From: Chloroflexota bacterium
GTDB taxonomy: Bacteria; Chloroflexota; Dehalococcoidia; JACQTR01
Reading direction: 5' to 3'
Length of the DNA stretch: 5,944 nucleotides
Assembly (NCBI GenBank): GCA_016210705.1
Contig: JACQTR010000144.1
Location: 1-5,944, forward strand
Within the stretch, counting starts at the first letter, position 1. Every line of letters begins with the position of its first letter. The notes beneath the pieces are model-generated. The model made no database searches and had not been told where the DNA came from. It saw nothing but the letters and a program-made list of their open reading frames with translations. A program made the position numbers and the translations under genes. This document shows, piece by piece, positions 1 to 5,615 of the stretch.

Positions 1-471
1 CTCCTTGTGCTCATCGCAATGGAGCATATACATGCCCGCTTTCTCAGCAGTGAAAGTCATTTCATACTGCCGACCCCGGCTATGCTCTTTCTCCGCTACT
101 ACCACTACCCCGTCCGGGTCGCGAACGCTGTCCTTATGCTTGTTGCCGTTGACCGCAAAGAGTATTAGCTTCACACGATCGCCCTGGAAAACAGTCATAG
201 CGGAGGGGTTGAACATATAGGAGGACACCTGCCATGCCTTGGGGTTGTTCTTATCGAAGACGCCGGGGCTCTGAAACGCGAAAGCCTTGGATAGCTCCTC
301 GGGATTCACTGTCGGCGGCGCCAGATTGTCCGTCGTGGTGGAGCCCTTTATCTCTATGGCATTGACATAGAAGACTCGCTCGCCCGGTGAGACTGCTGCC
401 GGCTTGGGGGTGCAGGCTGAAAGGAGCACCACCACCATCAGAATTGCACTTAGTACGATAACCCTTTTCAT
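1..471 (-). CDS. Cupredoxin-domain lipoprotein, C-terminus cut by window edge
   Basis: The first 157 residues are visible; the stop lies beyond base 1. Residues 1-20 form a lipoprotein signal peptide (basic start, hydrophobic stretch, lipobox LSAC with Cys20), so the protein should be anchored on the outer face of the cytoplasmic membrane. About 60 residues of linker lead into a cupredoxin-like domain from about residue 80. Candidate type-1 copper ligands are His112 (NGNKHKDS), Cys152 and His155 (HCDEH); a fourth ligand, if any, would be off the window. The segment FTAEKAG before the Cys resembles the equivalent part of nitrosocyanin-like and EfeO-like cupredoxins as I remember them. The ATG at 471 is preceded by a strong AAGGAGG at 480-486. 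It is the last visible gene of the oxidase-like operon, 75 nt after its neighbour. It is probably a periplasmic electron carrier or copper protein serving the complex. The domain call is good; its exact role is inferred. Confidence 0.8.
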   Translation of the reverse strand, partial: MKRVIVLSAILMVVVLLSACTPKPAAVSPGERVFYVNAIEIKGSTTTDNLAPPTVNPEELSKAFAFQSPGVFDKNNPKAWQVSSYMFNPSAMTVFQGDRVKLILFAVNGNKHKDSVRDPDGVVVVAEKEHSRGRQYEMTFTAEKAGMYMLHCDEHKE

Positions 472-542
472 TTCTGTTTCCTCCTTCATAGTAAGTTAAG
501 GGTTTTGGGATTTGCCTATGGTTATTTCAGGGGTTACTCATA

Positions 543-553
543 CAGGTCACCTC
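543..553 (-). repeat. 11-bp repeat copy 1 (GAGGTGACCTG)
   Basis: An exact 11-bp match to 3872-3882. Both copies are Shine-Dalgarno-like sequences at gene ends inside the operon. This copy overlaps the stop of the His-rich membrane protein and is followed by an ATG that opens only a 4-codon frame. Confidence 0.5.
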
Positions 554-1164
554 CCCCCCCCGGAGAGTTCGGTGAGGAGCCGAGTGGCTGCCTCCACGTT
601 TCCCCTGGTAATAGCTTCCAGTACCTCTTGAGCCGTCTCCTTAGTGGGGCTGGTGGTTACCGTTACCAGGTGCTGCACTTGCTCCCCGGCCTCGGCTGCC
701 TTGTTTTTCTTGATCAGGCCGAGGGCAAGCCTTGCCTCTAATTGCGTAAGGGACGAAGACGAAGCGGGCTCTGACTTCGTCCCCAGTAACTCCTTTAAAA
801 TATTCTTGGTATGGATGAAATGCCCCGCTGGCATATGCTCCACCAGAACACCGTCCAGTACCGACTTCTGTTTTGGGTCGGTGGCCAGCGCAAAAGCCTT
901 CTGCACATGATAAACCACATGCACATCATCCTGGGCAGCCAGCGCCACTTTGTAGCCCAGCCAGTGGTGAAGCTCCGATTCCTCTGACATCGCTACTTCC
1001 TCCACGCCGGCTACCCCTATGGGATTGGCCAGCCGTGCGGTCATCACATCTGCCAGGAAGACCACGGCTAGGGTCGCTATGCCCCCCAGGAAGAGGGTCA
1101 AAATCTTCAGCCACACCAGGACCCTGTCAGCTCGGGTTACTGCTATCTCCAGTTGCATACTCAT
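547..1164 (-). CDS. Unrecognised single-pass membrane protein with His-rich soluble domain
   Basis: A 205-residue protein that I do not recognise. The ATG at 1164 overlaps the stop of the subunit I gene (TGATG) and has AGGTG about 8 nt upstream. An ATG at 1197 in the same frame would overlap that gene by 34 nt and is less likely. Residues 15-40 form one membrane helix; no signal cleavage site is evident. The remainder is mostly helical in character: a His-rich part (His66, 67, 82, 86, 110, 115, 118, including HxxxH at 82-86 and HxxH at 115-118), a Ser-rich linker near 132-139, then an Ala/Glu/Leu-rich C-terminal helical region. There is no Cys and no CxxCH, so covalent heme is excluded, but His ligation of a metal or heme is possible. 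Translational coupling to subunit I suggests an accessory subunit or assembly factor of that complex. This is an inference from position only. Confidence 0.75.
   Translation of the reverse strand: MSMQLEIAVTRADRVLVWLKILTLFLGGIATLAVVFLADVMTARLANPIGVAGVEEVAMSEESELHHWLGYKVALAAQDDVHVVYHVQKAFALATDPKQKSVLDGVLVEHMPAGHFIHTKNILKELLGTKSEPASSSSLTQLEARLALGLIKKNKAAEAGEQVQHLVTVTTSPTKETAQEVLEAITRGNVEAATRLLTELSGGGR
553..561. repeat. Nine-base C/G homopolymer at the 3' end of a gene
   Basis: An uninterrupted run of nine C on the plus strand (nine G in the coding sense) encodes the GlyGlyGly just before the last Arg and stop of the His-rich membrane protein. Loss of one G would extend that protein by only a few residues before a TAA, so the effect on the product is minor. 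Confidence 0.9.
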
Positions 1165-2837
1165 CAGCGCACCTGAAATCGGATGGGCAGTCCCCATAGG
1201 TGGCCAAAGGCTATGAGGGTAAGGACCAGGATACCCACGATGAAGACGGAGGAGGGGATAAGGGCCACTATGGTTCTCCCGTAGGCTACTTTTGTCGGTA
1301 AGGCAGGCGCCCCTATCCCTTTAATGGCCTCCTCCACACTGGCCACCTTTTTGCCGGCTATGATGGTCATCCCCATAATGAGGATGAAGGATACCCCGGC
1401 TATTATTGCCAGGATACCTCCTACCCCCAGGGACAGATTCATCCAGGTTGACCAGGAGGCCGGCGCCTCTGGCCCCAATGAGGCATATCTCCGGGGCACG
1501 CCGGCCAGACCGGCACCGGCACCGAAGGCGGACATAATTACCAGCGCCGCACCCATAAGGTACGGTTGAATTCTCGCCATCCGCAGTCCCCATAACCGCC
1601 TGCCCAGTAGTACCGGAACTCCGTAGTACAGGGCACCCATATACATGATGTTCGCCCCGCCCGCCGCCATGGGATGGATATAAGCCGGAACTACAAAGGT
1701 GTTATGCAGAGTCGGCGCTAGCTGCTCCTGGATCAGGACATAGGCAAGGAGCCCGCCAACGAACAGTGTGACCATCCCCATGATCATGGAACCGAAAACC
1801 GGATTCCCCCAGGGCAGATGGCGGAACCAGCTAAAAAAGCCATACCCCGCCCGTCTCATCCTGGCTTCCAGCATTCCCAGGATGATGAACATATGGAGCA
1901 CGGTGGGCACGCCCACCAATAACGATAGGCTGCTGCCAACGAATTTCACCGTGTAGGTGAGGTTGGGGTCCACCAGCAGATGATATATAAAGGTGGGGGG
2001 AACGAAGAACGGGTAAAGCAGAAAGAGGGCCTTGGCCACCTGTTTCGCATAAACCGACTTTGCATCTGTGGTTGCTTCAACCAGGATATAGGCTACCCCT
2101 ACCAGGGCCAGGGCTGGGATGTAGTGGTAAATATGGAAGACAATATGCCAGTTCATCCGATAGAGGTTGGACACAAGGGAGTCTATAGGCTTGCCTTGCA
2201 GAGTCAGGATTAAAGCAGGGGAAAACACCTTGAAGGCGGCTATCAACCCGGGAATGGCAATAAAGAGACCGGCCATGGCAGCAAAGGTGGCAATAGGGAT
2301 GCGCTGCAAGAAGGCAGCCCAACTGGTAAGACTTCCCCTTCGTTCCACGGCGCCGATGATGGTGGTAATGAAAACAACCACCACAAAAGACATCCCCAGG
2401 GCCAGTAGCAGGAAACTCAGGTATATCTGCCAGGTCGATGGAAACTGGGTGGAGAGGGGAAGGAGGGCATGATAGCTAACACTGGCCCCCCGGAGCACCC
2501 CTATCAGGGCCATGAGCGCCGCAAGCACCATAAGAGCCCAGCCTGTCCAGGCTAGCTTATAGCTCGCCAGCCTCCTCTGTATCAGAACAGTCCCGGCAGC
2601 GATAAGGAACGCCGTCTGGATGAAGCCCAGCCAGAAGATGAACATCATCAGGGAGTGCCCGGTAATTGCCTGATAGTAGAGGTTGGAGGAAAACATAGAA
2701 AAGGCTGGAGTCCGCACCAGGAGCATGAGCAGTGCGAAGAGCCCGCCAATGGCCATGATGGCCAGCCCGGAGCCCCCAAAGGCTATTAGTAACCTCCTAT
2801 CTTGAGGCTCTATCTTGATTTCCTGCCACAACGCCAC
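1164..2837 (-). CDS. Divergent heme-copper oxidase subunit I (ba3-like) lacking canonical active-site ligands
   Basis: A 557-residue integral membrane protein with about 13 helices, the usual count for B-type subunit I. I chose the GTG at 2837 because a G-rich Shine-Dalgarno (AAGGGGGGG, 2845-2853) sits 8 nt ahead; the open frame reaches back to 2900 inside the subunit II gene. Family landmarks (numbering from GTG) are helix II TGHSLMMF with His61, LPWGNP near 342-347, LHNTF near 377-381, and VPRR at 447-450. His61 and His388 match the two low-spin-heme ligands. The high-spin-heme proximal position (GHFH in ba3 oxidase) reads AYIH, so that His is Tyr386. The CuB HisHis pair reads Tyr285-His286. 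The helix VI GHPxVY motif is absent; instead WHIVFHIYHY carries His231, His235, His238 and Tyr239. I checked the Tyr codons in the bases (TAT at 1985-1983 and 1682-1680). Ordinary O2 or NO reduction is therefore doubtful. Superfamily membership is firm; the chemistry is unknown. Confidence 0.93.
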   Translation of the reverse strand: MALWQEIKIEPQDRRLLIAFGGSGLAIMAIGGLFALLMLLVRTPAFSMFSSNLYYQAITGHSLMMFIFWLGFIQTAFLIAAGTVLIQRRLASYKLAWTGWALMVLAALMALIGVLRGASVSYHALLPLSTQFPSTWQIYLSFLLLALGMSFVVVVFITTIIGAVERRGSLTSWAAFLQRIPIATFAAMAGLFIAIPGLIAAFKVFSPALILTLQGKPIDSLVSNLYRMNWHIVFHIYHYIPALALVGVAYILVEATTDAKSVYAKQVAKALFLLYPFFVPPTFIYHLLVDPNLTYTVKFVGSSLSLLVGVPTVLHMFIILGMLEARMRRAGYGFFSWFRHLPWGNPVFGSMIMGMVTLFVGGLLAYVLIQEQLAPTLHNTFVVPAYIHPMAAGGANIMYMGALYYGVPVLLGRRLWGLRMARIQPYLMGAALVIMSAFGAGAGLAGVPRRYASLGPEAPASWSTWMNLSLGVGGILAIIAGVSFILIMGMTIIAGKKVASVEEAIKGIGAPALPTKVAYGRTIVALIPSSVFIVGILVLTLIAFGHLWGLPIRFQVR

Positions 2838-2851
2838 AGTATATCCCCCCC

Positions 2852-3430
2852 TTACTCTACGATGATTTTGCCCATCATAAGGTGATGGCCCAGGCCGCAA
2901 TATTCGTTACACAGGATTTGGATTTCTCCCAGCTTGGTTACCCTTACGGTTAACTTGGAGGTCATGTTGGGCATAACCACGGCGTTAAGGCTCCCATCCT
3001 GTATCAGGGAGGCGCCGTGGAATACGTCTGGTGAGAAGAAGAGAAGGTCATAGAGCCCGCCGAACTGCAACCTCACCGTGCTGGGGGTGAATGAGAACTG
3101 CCGCATCATGATGTATACCTTGCTGGTGGAGGCAGGTACTACCAGCCCATCGGGCATGGTAACTGTTACCTTGTTTCCCGGCGGTATGCGCACTGAGCCA
3201 TCGGGCAGGCCGTACTTCTGTTGTTGGGCATTTATCTTGGAAACAAACCACTCCTGAGAAATCTTGGCTCCGCCGTGAACATGCCCGGCCCCGGCGCCGA
3301 CCGCCCCCAGAAGGAACCAGACGGGTATCAGAATCATCACCATGAAGGCCACCACAAAGCCTCCCACCAGAAGGGGTACGGAGCCCTTCGCAGAAGCTGG
3401 CAGACCTACTCTTATAGCTCCTTGTGTCAT
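2852..3430 (-). CDS. coxB: Cytochrome c oxidase subunit II, CuA-containing
   Basis: A 192-residue subunit II of the short, single-helix B-type kind. One membrane anchor spans about residues 18-46, followed by a cupredoxin CuA domain on the outer side. The full CuA ligand set is visible: His138 in SPDVFHG, then Cys174, Glu176 (backbone ligand), Cys178, His182 and Met185 in CNEYCGLGHHLM. It should accept electrons from a periplasmic donor, probably the cytochrome c or cupredoxins of this cluster, and pass them to the low-spin heme of subunit I. The ATG at 3430 has AGGAGG about 5 nt upstream. The gene ends 14 nt before the subunit I start and begins 33 nt after the preceding gene, so they are co-transcribed. 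Nothing is degenerate here, in contrast to its partner subunit I. Confidence 0.95.
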   Translation of the reverse strand: MTQGAIRVGLPASAKGSVPLLVGGFVVAFMVMILIPVWFLLGAVGAGAGHVHGGAKISQEWFVSKINAQQQKYGLPDGSVRIPPGNKVTVTMPDGLVVPASTSKVYIMMRQFSFTPSTVRLQFGGLYDLLFFSPDVFHGASLIQDGSLNAVVMPNMTSKLTVRVTKLGEIQILCNEYCGLGHHLMMGKIIVE

Positions 3431-3463
3431 CTCGCCTCCTGGCGGGGACCGGCCCTGCCCGCG

Positions 3464-3865
3464 TTACTTCCGCGGCAGGACATCCACAAGCCCCAGCAGA
3501 ATTTCAGCCTTTCGTTCACCTTCATGGCTGCCCCCGTCGCTTCCCAGAGAGTGAATCATGAGAGCGTGACGCCCGGGGATATTGGCGGTGAATCTTATGG
3601 TACCTGGCGACCCCGGCTGTACCCGGGTCTCTACATCATATCCATGAAGGAATATCTCCATTGACTCATCAACGCTTATATACATGGTTATCGTCTCGTC
3701 TTGCTTTACCTTAATTACTCCCCCCGAGCCAGACCCGTATAGCGTTTGGGCTACTACGGAGAGCTTGACAGTGCGGGCTTCGATCCCTTCGTTCCTTCCA
3801 AAGGCCAACCATGAAAGTCCTATCATCACCACCAGGATGCCCAGCCCCAGCCATATTCGTCTCAC
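3464..3865 (-). CDS. Membrane-anchored cupredoxin-like protein without the copper Cys
   Basis: A 133-residue protein with an N-terminal membrane helix (about residues 4-22) and a single small beta-rich domain. The pattern IFLHGYD, then QPG, then FTANIPGRHALMIHS follows the EfeO-type/cupredoxin_1 fold seen in small subunit II-like proteins. His74 is in the place of the first copper ligand. The usual Cys before the C-terminal His is absent: the region has His100, His105 and His114 but the protein contains no Cys. A classic blue-copper site is therefore unlikely, though a His-only copper site is possible. The start is a GTG at 3865, with AGGTGA about 10 nt upstream and a closer GAAGG; the gap to the cytochrome c stop is 16 nt. 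It may be a small accessory subunit or a copper-delivery protein for the subunit II/I pair. The fold call is moderately sure and the role is inferred. Confidence 0.8.
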   Translation of the reverse strand: MRRIWLGLGILVVMIGLSWLAFGRNEGIEARTVKLSVVAQTLYGSGSGGVIKVKQDETITMYISVDESMEIFLHGYDVETRVQPGSPGTIRFTANIPGRHALMIHSLGSDGGSHEGERKAEILLGLVDVLPRK

Positions 3866-3871
3866 AACCTT

Positions 3872-3882
3872 CAGGTCACCTC
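3872..3882 (-). repeat. 11-bp repeat copy 2 (GAGGTGACCTG), ribosome-site region
   Basis: This copy lies in the 16-nt gap between the cytochrome c stop and the GTG of the cupredoxin-like gene. Its GAGGTGA part probably serves as that gene's ribosome binding site. Confidence 0.5.
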
Positions 3883-4313
3883 TATTTCATGGTTCGGAGG
3901 AAAACCGCCAGAGCTTCGACCTCGCTATCCGTCAGGTTTTGATTGGGCATGAGCGTCCCCGGCTTAGCCCTGATCGGGTCTTTCAGGAACTTCTTCAGGT
4001 TCTCTTCGGTATTGGGCAGGCTCCCGGCAATCAATGACTTGCTAGCCTGGTGGGTAAGCTCCGGGCCCACCTTTCCTTTGGCCTCATGCATCCCCTGAAC
4101 TGTGTGACAACCGATACAGGCTTTGGAAATGAACAGGGCCTTCCCTCCGGCAACATCTACTACGGGCAAGGTCTCAGCCGTTTTTTTCTCCTGTGTACTC
4201 CTCGGGGAAGGCTCTTGCCGCGTCGGGGCAGGGGCAGCATCGCCACCGCTGGCACAGGCACTTGTCACCACGACCAAAGCAAGGACTAGAGGCACCAGCC
4301 TCAGAAAACACAT
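3882..4313 (-). CDS. Lipoprotein class I cytochrome c (mono-heme)
   Basis: A 143-residue protein. Residues 1-20 are a lipoprotein signal with lipobox TSAC (Cys20), giving a membrane-tethered electron carrier on the outer face. A low-complexity Ala/Pro/Ser/Thr linker (about 21-50) leads to a compact cytochrome c domain with one heme-attachment motif, Cys66-Ile-Gly-Cys69-His70. Met122 in TLMPNQNL is the likely distal ligand, followed by a typical C-terminal helix (EVEALAVFLRTM). The domain resembles the short cytochrome c of oxidase operons and is the obvious donor to CuA of the subunit II encoded two genes on. The ATG overlaps the stop of the response-regulator gene (TAATG), with GGGAAGG just ahead, so the two are probably translationally coupled. 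Confidence 0.93.
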   Translation of the reverse strand: MCFLRLVPLVLALVVVTSACASGGDAAPAPTRQEPSPRSTQEKKTAETLPVVDVAGGKALFISKACIGCHTVQGMHEAKGKVGPELTHQASKSLIAGSLPNTEENLKKFLKDPIRAKPGTLMPNQNLTDSEVEALAVFLRTMK

Positions 4314-4738
4314 TAACCTTCCCTACTTGATACGGAGATGTCATTCAACTTGCGGGACAATTCTCGAAGTAAGGGCAACAGGTCCGAGCCCACTTTGTCC
4401 TTGGTTACGAAGGCGGCTGCCCCCAGCTTGAAGGCTTTTTCTCTGTATTCAGTATTGTCGTGAATAGTAACAGTAACCACCTGCACTTCGGGCATTTCCT
4501 CTTTGATGCGTCGCATGGCCTCGAATCCGTTTATGCCAGGTAGTCCGATATCCATGATGACTACATCGGGATGTATCTCCCTAGCTTTAATTACCGCCTT
4601 CTCCCCATCCTCTGCTTCGGCGACAAGCTCCACTTCCGAGCTGAGGAATGACCCTAAGAGCTCTCTAATGCTCTGACGAGTTATGGAGTGATCATCAACA
4701 ACGAGTACCCGCATCCTAAATAGTCTCTTGGCATTCAT
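4313..4738 (-). CDS. Receiver-only response regulator, NarL-type receiver without HTH
   Basis: A 141-residue protein made of one phospho-acceptor receiver domain. Visible residues are the acidic pair Asp15/Asp16 (VLVVDDH), the phosphorylation site Asp63 (IMDIGLPG), the switch Thr91 (VTIHD) and Lys113 (FVTKD). The VVDDH and TIHDN/TKD wording is like the receivers of the NarL/FixJ family, but where those have a helix-turn-helix the chain ends after about 25 residues of helical and Ser-rich tail. Output must therefore come from a protein partner or phosphotransfer. The start is uncertain: ATG at 4738 lacks a good ribosome site, and a second in-frame ATG at 4714 begins directly at MRVLVVDDH. It is the first gene of the oxidase-like operon, with its stop overlapping the cytochrome c start, which ties signalling to this complex. 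Confidence 0.9.
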   Translation of the reverse strand: MNAKRLFRMRVLVVDDHSITRQSIRELLGSFLSSEVELVAEAEDGEKAVIKAREIHPDVVIMDIGLPGINGFEAMRRIKEEMPEVQVVTVTIHDNTEYREKAFKLGAAAFVTKDKVGSDLLPLLRELSRKLNDISVSSREG

Positions 4739-4925
4739 GTTACGGGGCCGACTGTTAAAAAGGTGTGAAAAAGGGCATGGAAACTGTTACGTTTGCGTAA
4801 CAAATCCATACCCATGAAAAGCGCCATGGTGCCCTGTTCTTGGGCCCCAGCGTAATTCCCCATTTATAAGGGGAGACGGAGCAAGATAGGTCGAGGGTAG
4901 CTCTGAGTAAAGGGCTGAGGCAGCT
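4739..4925. promoter_or_regulatory. Intergenic control region upstream of the oxidase-like operon
   Basis: A 187-nt gap, the largest in the window, between the OmpR-type regulator and the receiver-only regulator. It contains the perfect inverted repeat at 4785-4802. A minus-strand TTATAAAT near 4862-4869 looks like a -10 element, but I find no convincing -35 at the right distance. I see no clear hairpin-plus-T terminator after the upstream regulator gene, so read-through from the kinase/regulator pair is also possible. Assignment as the operon promoter region is inferred from position and the palindrome. Confidence 0.5.
4785..4802. promoter_or_regulatory. Perfect inverted repeat, candidate operator
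   Basis: TGTTACG, a 4-base spacer (TTTG), then CGTAACA: a perfect 7+7 bp dyad, ending 46 nt before the first ATG of the receiver gene. The size and symmetry suit a dimeric regulator. It does not match the FNR (TTGAT-N4-ATCAA) or CRP (TGTGA-N6-TCACA) consensus, although the outer TGT...ACA is shared with that family. OmpR-type regulators usually bind direct repeats, so the neighbouring regulator is not the obvious ligand. There is no T-run, so a terminator is unlikely. Confidence 0.5.
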
Positions 4926-5615
4926 TTAGGCGGGAGTAGCTAACATGTAGCCGATTCCCGGCTTGGTGATGATATAGGTGGGGTGTTCGGGGTCCTTTTC
5001 TATCTTTTGGCGCAGCCGCCGGATGAAGACCCTCAACCCCTCATAGTGCTCCCGATATTCGGGCCCCCACGCTTTTTCTTGAAGCTCCTCCTGGACAACT
5101 ACCCGCCCAGCGTTGACTGCAAGGCACTGCAGGAGGCGGTACTCGGTGGGGCTTAAGCTAACCTCTCGTCCCCCAACGGTTACCTTCCTTTGCGCACAAT
5201 CAATAGAGAGAGCTCCGACGGTATGGATAGGTGGATTCAGTTCAGGGATGTGACTACGCCGCAGCACCGCCTCAACCCGGGCCATAAACTCATCGGCCGC
5301 GAAAGGCTTGGTAACATAGTCATCGGCACCCAGGCGCAGCCCCTGAACCTTTTCTTGTTCCTCGCCCTTGGCGGTCAGCATGATAATAGGAACGGAGGAA
5401 AATTCGCGTAGTCTCGTGCAGACTTCATAGCCATCAATGCCGGGCAGACGAATGTCCAGGATAATCAAATCAGGGTTTTGGCCGGCGGCCAATGAAAGAG
5501 CCTCTTCCCCATTGGGAGCAGTAACAACTTCATAGCCTGCCGTCTCCAGGTTGTAGCGTACCAGCTTAAGATAACGGGGCTCATCATCCACCACCAAAAC
5601 CAGGGCTTTGCTCAC
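4926..5615 (-). CDS. OmpR/PhoB-family response regulator
   Basis: A 229-residue two-domain transcription factor. The receiver occupies about residues 3-118: Asp10/Asp11, phospho-acceptor Asp54 (IILDIRLPG), Thr81 (MLTAKG) and Lys103 (VTKPF). The winged-helix DNA-binding domain is about 133-227, with the family's LSPTEYRLL and RVFIRRLRQKIEKDP segments and the C-terminal wing GIGYML. I chose the GTG at 5615 rather than the longer frame (to 5720) because GAGGAGGG (5622-5629) lies 6 nt upstream, the protein then starts right at the receiver, and the GTG overlaps the kinase stop (GTGA). Both hallmarks and length are normal. It is the partner of the overlapping histidine kinase and, by position, a candidate regulator of the downstream cluster. 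The target is not proven. Confidence 0.95.
   Translation of the reverse strand: MSKALVLVVDDEPRYLKLVRYNLETAGYEVVTAPNGEEALSLAAGQNPDLIILDIRLPGIDGYEVCTRLREFSSVPIIMLTAKGEEQEKVQGLRLGADDYVTKPFAADEFMARVEAVLRRSHIPELNPPIHTVGALSIDCAQRKVTVGGREVSLSPTEYRLLQCLAVNAGRVVVQEELQEKAWGPEYREHYEGLRVFIRRLRQKIEKDPEHPTYIITKPGIGYMLATPA

Noticed and set aside
505..1216. Several plus-strand open frames over the His-rich protein gene and subunit I end.
   Set aside because: They are antisense to a better-supported gene, lack ribosome sites and encode Pro/Ser/Arg-rich sequence typical of shadow frames.
2838..2900. N-terminal extension of subunit I to an ATG at 2900.
   Set aside because: It would overlap subunit II by 49 nt and add a Pro/Arg-rich stretch unlike the family; the GTG at 2837 has a strong G-rich ribosome site.
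3221..3664. A 147-codon plus-strand frame opposite subunit II and the cupredoxin-like gene.
   Set aside because: It is antisense to two clearly recognised genes and its product has no domain character.
4735..4863. A 42-codon minus-strand frame in the intergenic region, whose TGA overlaps the receiver ATG (ATGA).
   Set aside because: The first ATG has no ribosome site (an internal ATG at 4827 has only a weak AGGG), the frame contains the perfect inverted repeat, and the peptide resembles nothing known. More likely a chance frame in a control region.
4803..4925. Possible terminator after the OmpR-type regulator (GCCC/GGGC and GC-rich CCATGG segments).
   Set aside because: The stems are only 4 to 6 bp and imperfect, with no following T-run on the minus strand.
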